This document shows, piece after piece, positions 62,118 to 64,000 of a DNA stretch of 64,000 bases. Every line of letters begins with the position of its first letter. The stretch's first letter is position 1. A program made the position numbers and the translations under genes. Under the pieces are notes generated by a model. That model did not search any database. It was not told the DNA's origin and worked only from the letters and a program-made list of their open reading frames with translations. The stretch is from Pontimicrobium sp. SW4 (GTDB lineage Bacteria; Bacteroidota; Bacteroidia; Flavobacteriales; Flavobacteriaceae). The DNA lies in NCBI RefSeq assembly GCF_039954625.1, contig NZ_CP157199.1:1116001-1180000 (forward strand), in the 5' to 3' direction.

Positions 62118-62160
62118 TGAGGAATATCATTTTATAATATTAGGTTCAGCACTATTTTTG
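62118..62160 (+). promoter_or_regulatory. CRP/FNR-type box and -7 element, WG-repeat protein gene
   Basis: TGAGGAATATCA (62118-62129) is centred 33 bp before a perfect TATTTTTG (62153-62160). One arm is less symmetric than in the others. Confidence 0.65.
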
Positions 62161-62187
62161 AGTTACTAATTATAAAATGATATAATC

Positions 62188-62799
62188 ATGAAAAAAATAA
62201 TTATGTTTACGCTACTAGTTCTTATTTCTGTTAGTAGCTTTACACAAACTACAGAAAACTTAGACTATATTTCACCTTTTACCGAGGGTATTGCTGCCAT
62301 CAAAAAAGATAATCAATGGGCATTTATTAATAAAGATGGTGATATTATTGTAAAATTTAGAAATGATTTAGTGACTACTAAATCTCCCGATGGTGATTAT
62401 CCTATTTTTAAAAATGGAAGGTGTTTAATTGTAAATAAAAAAAATGGGATTTCATATTTTGGATACATAAACACTTTTGGTAAAACAGTTATTGAACCTC
62501 GTTTTTTAAATGCTACAAATTTTAAAAATAATACTGCAACAGTATTAGAACTTAAAAAAGAAGAAATTGGTAAAAATATAGCTTTAGATAAAGTTGTTGT
62601 ATACTATAAATATTATGAAGTGACTATAGATAGAGATGGTAATGTAAAAAACTATCTAACTCAAAAGGGTAACAATGTTGTTTTAGACAAAAAGTTTTTA
62701 CGTAACCCACCAAAATTTACATCAAAGCAAATTTCAGACAATCTTGTAGCTACTAAAAATGAAAAAGGAAAGTGGACAATAAAAAAAATTATTGAGTAG
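62188..62799 (+). CDS. Secreted WG-repeat-like protein
   Basis: 203 residues; signal peptide MKKIIMFTLLVLISVSSF-TQ. The mature protein begins with WG/KWG repeat-like units (FTEGIAAIKKDNQWAFINKDG, FGYINTFGKTVIEPRF). The repeats form beta-structures of unknown role. Followed after 11 bp by the M50 gene, probably the same transcript. Confidence 0.8.
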   Translation: MKKIIMFTLLVLISVSSFTQTTENLDYISPFTEGIAAIKKDNQWAFINKDGDIIVKFRNDLVTTKSPDGDYPIFKNGRCLIVNKKNGISYFGYINTFGKTVIEPRFLNATNFKNNTATVLELKKEEIGKNIALDKVVVYYKYYEVTIDRDGNVKNYLTQKGNNVVLDKKFLRNPPKFTSKQISDNLVATKNEKGKWTIKKIIE

Positions 62800-62810
62800 A
62801 ATCATTCATA

Positions 62811-63896
62811 ATGAAAGCAAGTTTAAATTTGGGGAGTATTTCTGGGATAAAAATAATAGTACACTGGACATTTTTCTTTTTAATCCTGTGGATAGTTTTT
62901 GATGAACTAAAACGAGGAGGTACAGCCAAAAGCATTTTGTTTAATGTAGCTTTTGTCTTAGCTGTTTTTATGTGTGTTGTATTGCATGAACTAGGGCATG
63001 CCTTTATGGCCAAACGTTTTGGAGTCAATACAAAAAAAATTACTTTACTTCCTATTGGTGGTATGGCGAGTTTAGATAAAATCCCTGAGTCACCTAAACA
63101 AGAACTTATGGTTGTGATTGCTGGGCCTTTGGTTAATGTAGCTATTGCAATTTTAATCTATTTATTTGTGCCTATTCATAAATTGGCAAATATCAATTTA
63201 ACCGAAAATTTAGAAACATTTAGCAAGCTTACATTACAAAATTTTTTACTTTACTTGTTTATTGTTAATGTAGGACTTGTAATATTTAATATTATTCCAG
63301 CATTTCCTATGGATGGAGGGCGTATTTTAAGAGCTTTATTGGCCATGAAAATAGATCGTGTAAGAGCAACACAAATTGCATCGAGCATTGGTCAAGTTTT
63401 TGCACTTGCTTTTTTGTTAATTGGGCTGTTGTATAATCCATTCTTGATATTTATAGCGCTTTTTATTTTTTTAGGAGCTTATGGAGAAAATCAAATGGTG
63501 TTGCATTTATCCTTGCTTAAAGGGCATACTGTTGAAGATGCTATGATGACAAACATTACGGTATTTAAGCCCGAAGATTCTATTGATATTGTAGTTGATA
63601 AAATAATTTCTGGAACAGAAAACAACTTTGTGGTTGTTAAAGATTTGACCATTGTAGGATTGTTGTATCACAAGGACATTATAGACAACTCAAACAAAAA
63701 TATATTTGTAAAGGATATCATGGATACTAACTTTAAAGAACTTGATGTTAATGATGACCTTAAAGAAGTTTACACCTTGATACAAAGTAAAAGAAAATCG
63801 TTTTTTCCTGTTCTGGAAAATGAAAAACTTGTTGGAGCAATAGATAGTATTAATTTAAATGAATATATATTGTTACAATCTAAATTAGTTTATTGA
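62811..63896 (+). CDS. Site-2 protease (M50) with CBS domains
   Basis: 361 residues, about six membrane spans. VVLHELGHAFMAKRFG holds the zinc HExxH (His59, Glu60, His63); the third ligand region is PAFPMDGGRILRALLA. Residues about 240-361 carry a CBS domain pair (VEDAMMTNITVFKPEDS, FVKDIMDTNFKELDV, FFPVLENEKLVGAID) that likely bind adenylates. It cleaves membrane-spanning segments of substrates; target unknown. The context suggests an energy/redox signal. Confidence 0.92.
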   Translation: MKASLNLGSISGIKIIVHWTFFFLILWIVFDELKRGGTAKSILFNVAFVLAVFMCVVLHELGHAFMAKRFGVNTKKITLLPIGGMASLDKIPESPKQELMVVIAGPLVNVAIAILIYLFVPIHKLANINLTENLETFSKLTLQNFLLYLFIVNVGLVIFNIIPAFPMDGGRILRALLAMKIDRVRATQIASSIGQVFALAFLLIGLLYNPFLIFIALFIFLGAYGENQMVLHLSLLKGHTVEDAMMTNITVFKPEDSIDIVVDKIISGTENNFVVVKDLTIVGLLYHKDIIDNSNKNIFVKDIMDTNFKELDVNDDLKEVYTLIQSKRKSFFPVLENEKLVGAIDSINLNEYILLQSKLVY

Positions 63897-63898
63897 GT

Positions 63899-64000
63899 AT
63901 GAAATTAATTCGCATTTTTATTATTTCATTAATTATTTTATCCTGCTCTTTAGAGCAGGATAAAATTCTTCCAGCAGAAACTACTTTAACAGAATCGGTC
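63899..64000 (+). CDS. Lipoprotein, partial (5' end only)
   Basis: ATG at 63899, 34 codons to the window edge: MKLIRIFIISLIILSC gives a lipobox with Cys16, then SLEQDKILPAETTLTESV. Starts 2 bp after the M50 stop. Product unknown. Confidence 0.7.
   Translation, partial: MKLIRIFIISLIILSCSLEQDKILPAETTLTESV

Noticed and set aside
1..64000. CRISPR arrays, rRNA genes, intact insertion sequences, prophage genes
   Set aside because: None seen: no regularly spaced repeats, no rRNA sequence and no transposase, integrase or phage structural gene among the frames read.

Overview
The window looks like a chromosomal segment of a marine member of the Flavobacteriaceae (Bacteroidota). The base composition is AT-rich. 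Starts lack Shine-Dalgarno sequences, and several promoters carry the Bacteroidota -7 element TAnnTTTG. The gene content also fits: bacillithiol deacetylase BshB1, fused CcsB/CcsA, the DUF2520/KdsC/UbiA/Maf block, DUF2911, many lipoproteins with SC or AC lipoboxes, and tandem M28 peptidases. No species can be named from the sequence alone.

Layout. 1-4.3 kb: partial SDR reductase, ACR3 arsenite pump, DUF2911 protein, secreted alpha/beta hydrolase. 4.4-5.2 kb: a single nucleotidyltransferase gene bounded by inverted repeats, like a gene cassette. 5.2-9.6 kb (minus): PIG-L deacetylase, a 37-residue membrane microprotein and an SSS symporter in one tight operon. 9.7-15.4 kb (minus): CorA, a small MscS channel, then a lipoprotein-Maf-UbiA-small membrane protein-KdsC-DUF2520 operon. 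15.4-20.1 kb: truncated globin, CcsBA cytochrome c maturation fusion, TPR lipoprotein. 20.1-23.8 kb: a TPR histidine kinase and response regulator preceded by a structured element and a 50-residue lipoprotein. 23.8-29.8 kb: terminator/antiterminator-like element, MATE pump, RNA-modifying enzymes, a transsulfuration enzyme, a four-helix-bundle protein, BshB1, tRNA-His. 29.9-34.6 kb (minus): orphan membrane protein, two M28 peptidases, DUF3108. 37.9-48.3 kb (minus): M14 peptidase, then a sulfatase island (FGE-type protein, two sulfatases, PhoD-like phosphatase). 48.3-49.4 kb: a gene-poor stretch with a decayed Hsp20 copy.

The most striking part is 34.6-37.8 kb together with 49.4-62.8 kb. It holds five two-domain universal stress proteins, Hsp20, an ATP-cone/restriction-endonuclease-like protein, a beta-CASP RNase, an eRF1-like protein, a TerB-like/DUF302/thioredoxin operon and a sulfide:quinone oxidoreductase-TusE-DsrE operon. 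Eight transcription units here share a palindrome, TGA-N6-TCA, centred 32-33 bp upstream of a -7 element. That is the spacing of a CRP/FNR-family activator site. In the middle lies a multi-sensor histidine kinase (58965-60848) and, just downstream, a response regulator whose receiver is fused to a CRP/FNR-type DNA-binding module (57825-58877). The kinase has a FixL-like first PAS domain and a second PAS domain with the LOV photoreceptor signature NCRFLQ. I infer that this kinase and regulator control the boxed promoters in response to oxygen/redox and perhaps blue light. They appear to drive a stress, RNA-turnover and sulfide-handling regulon.
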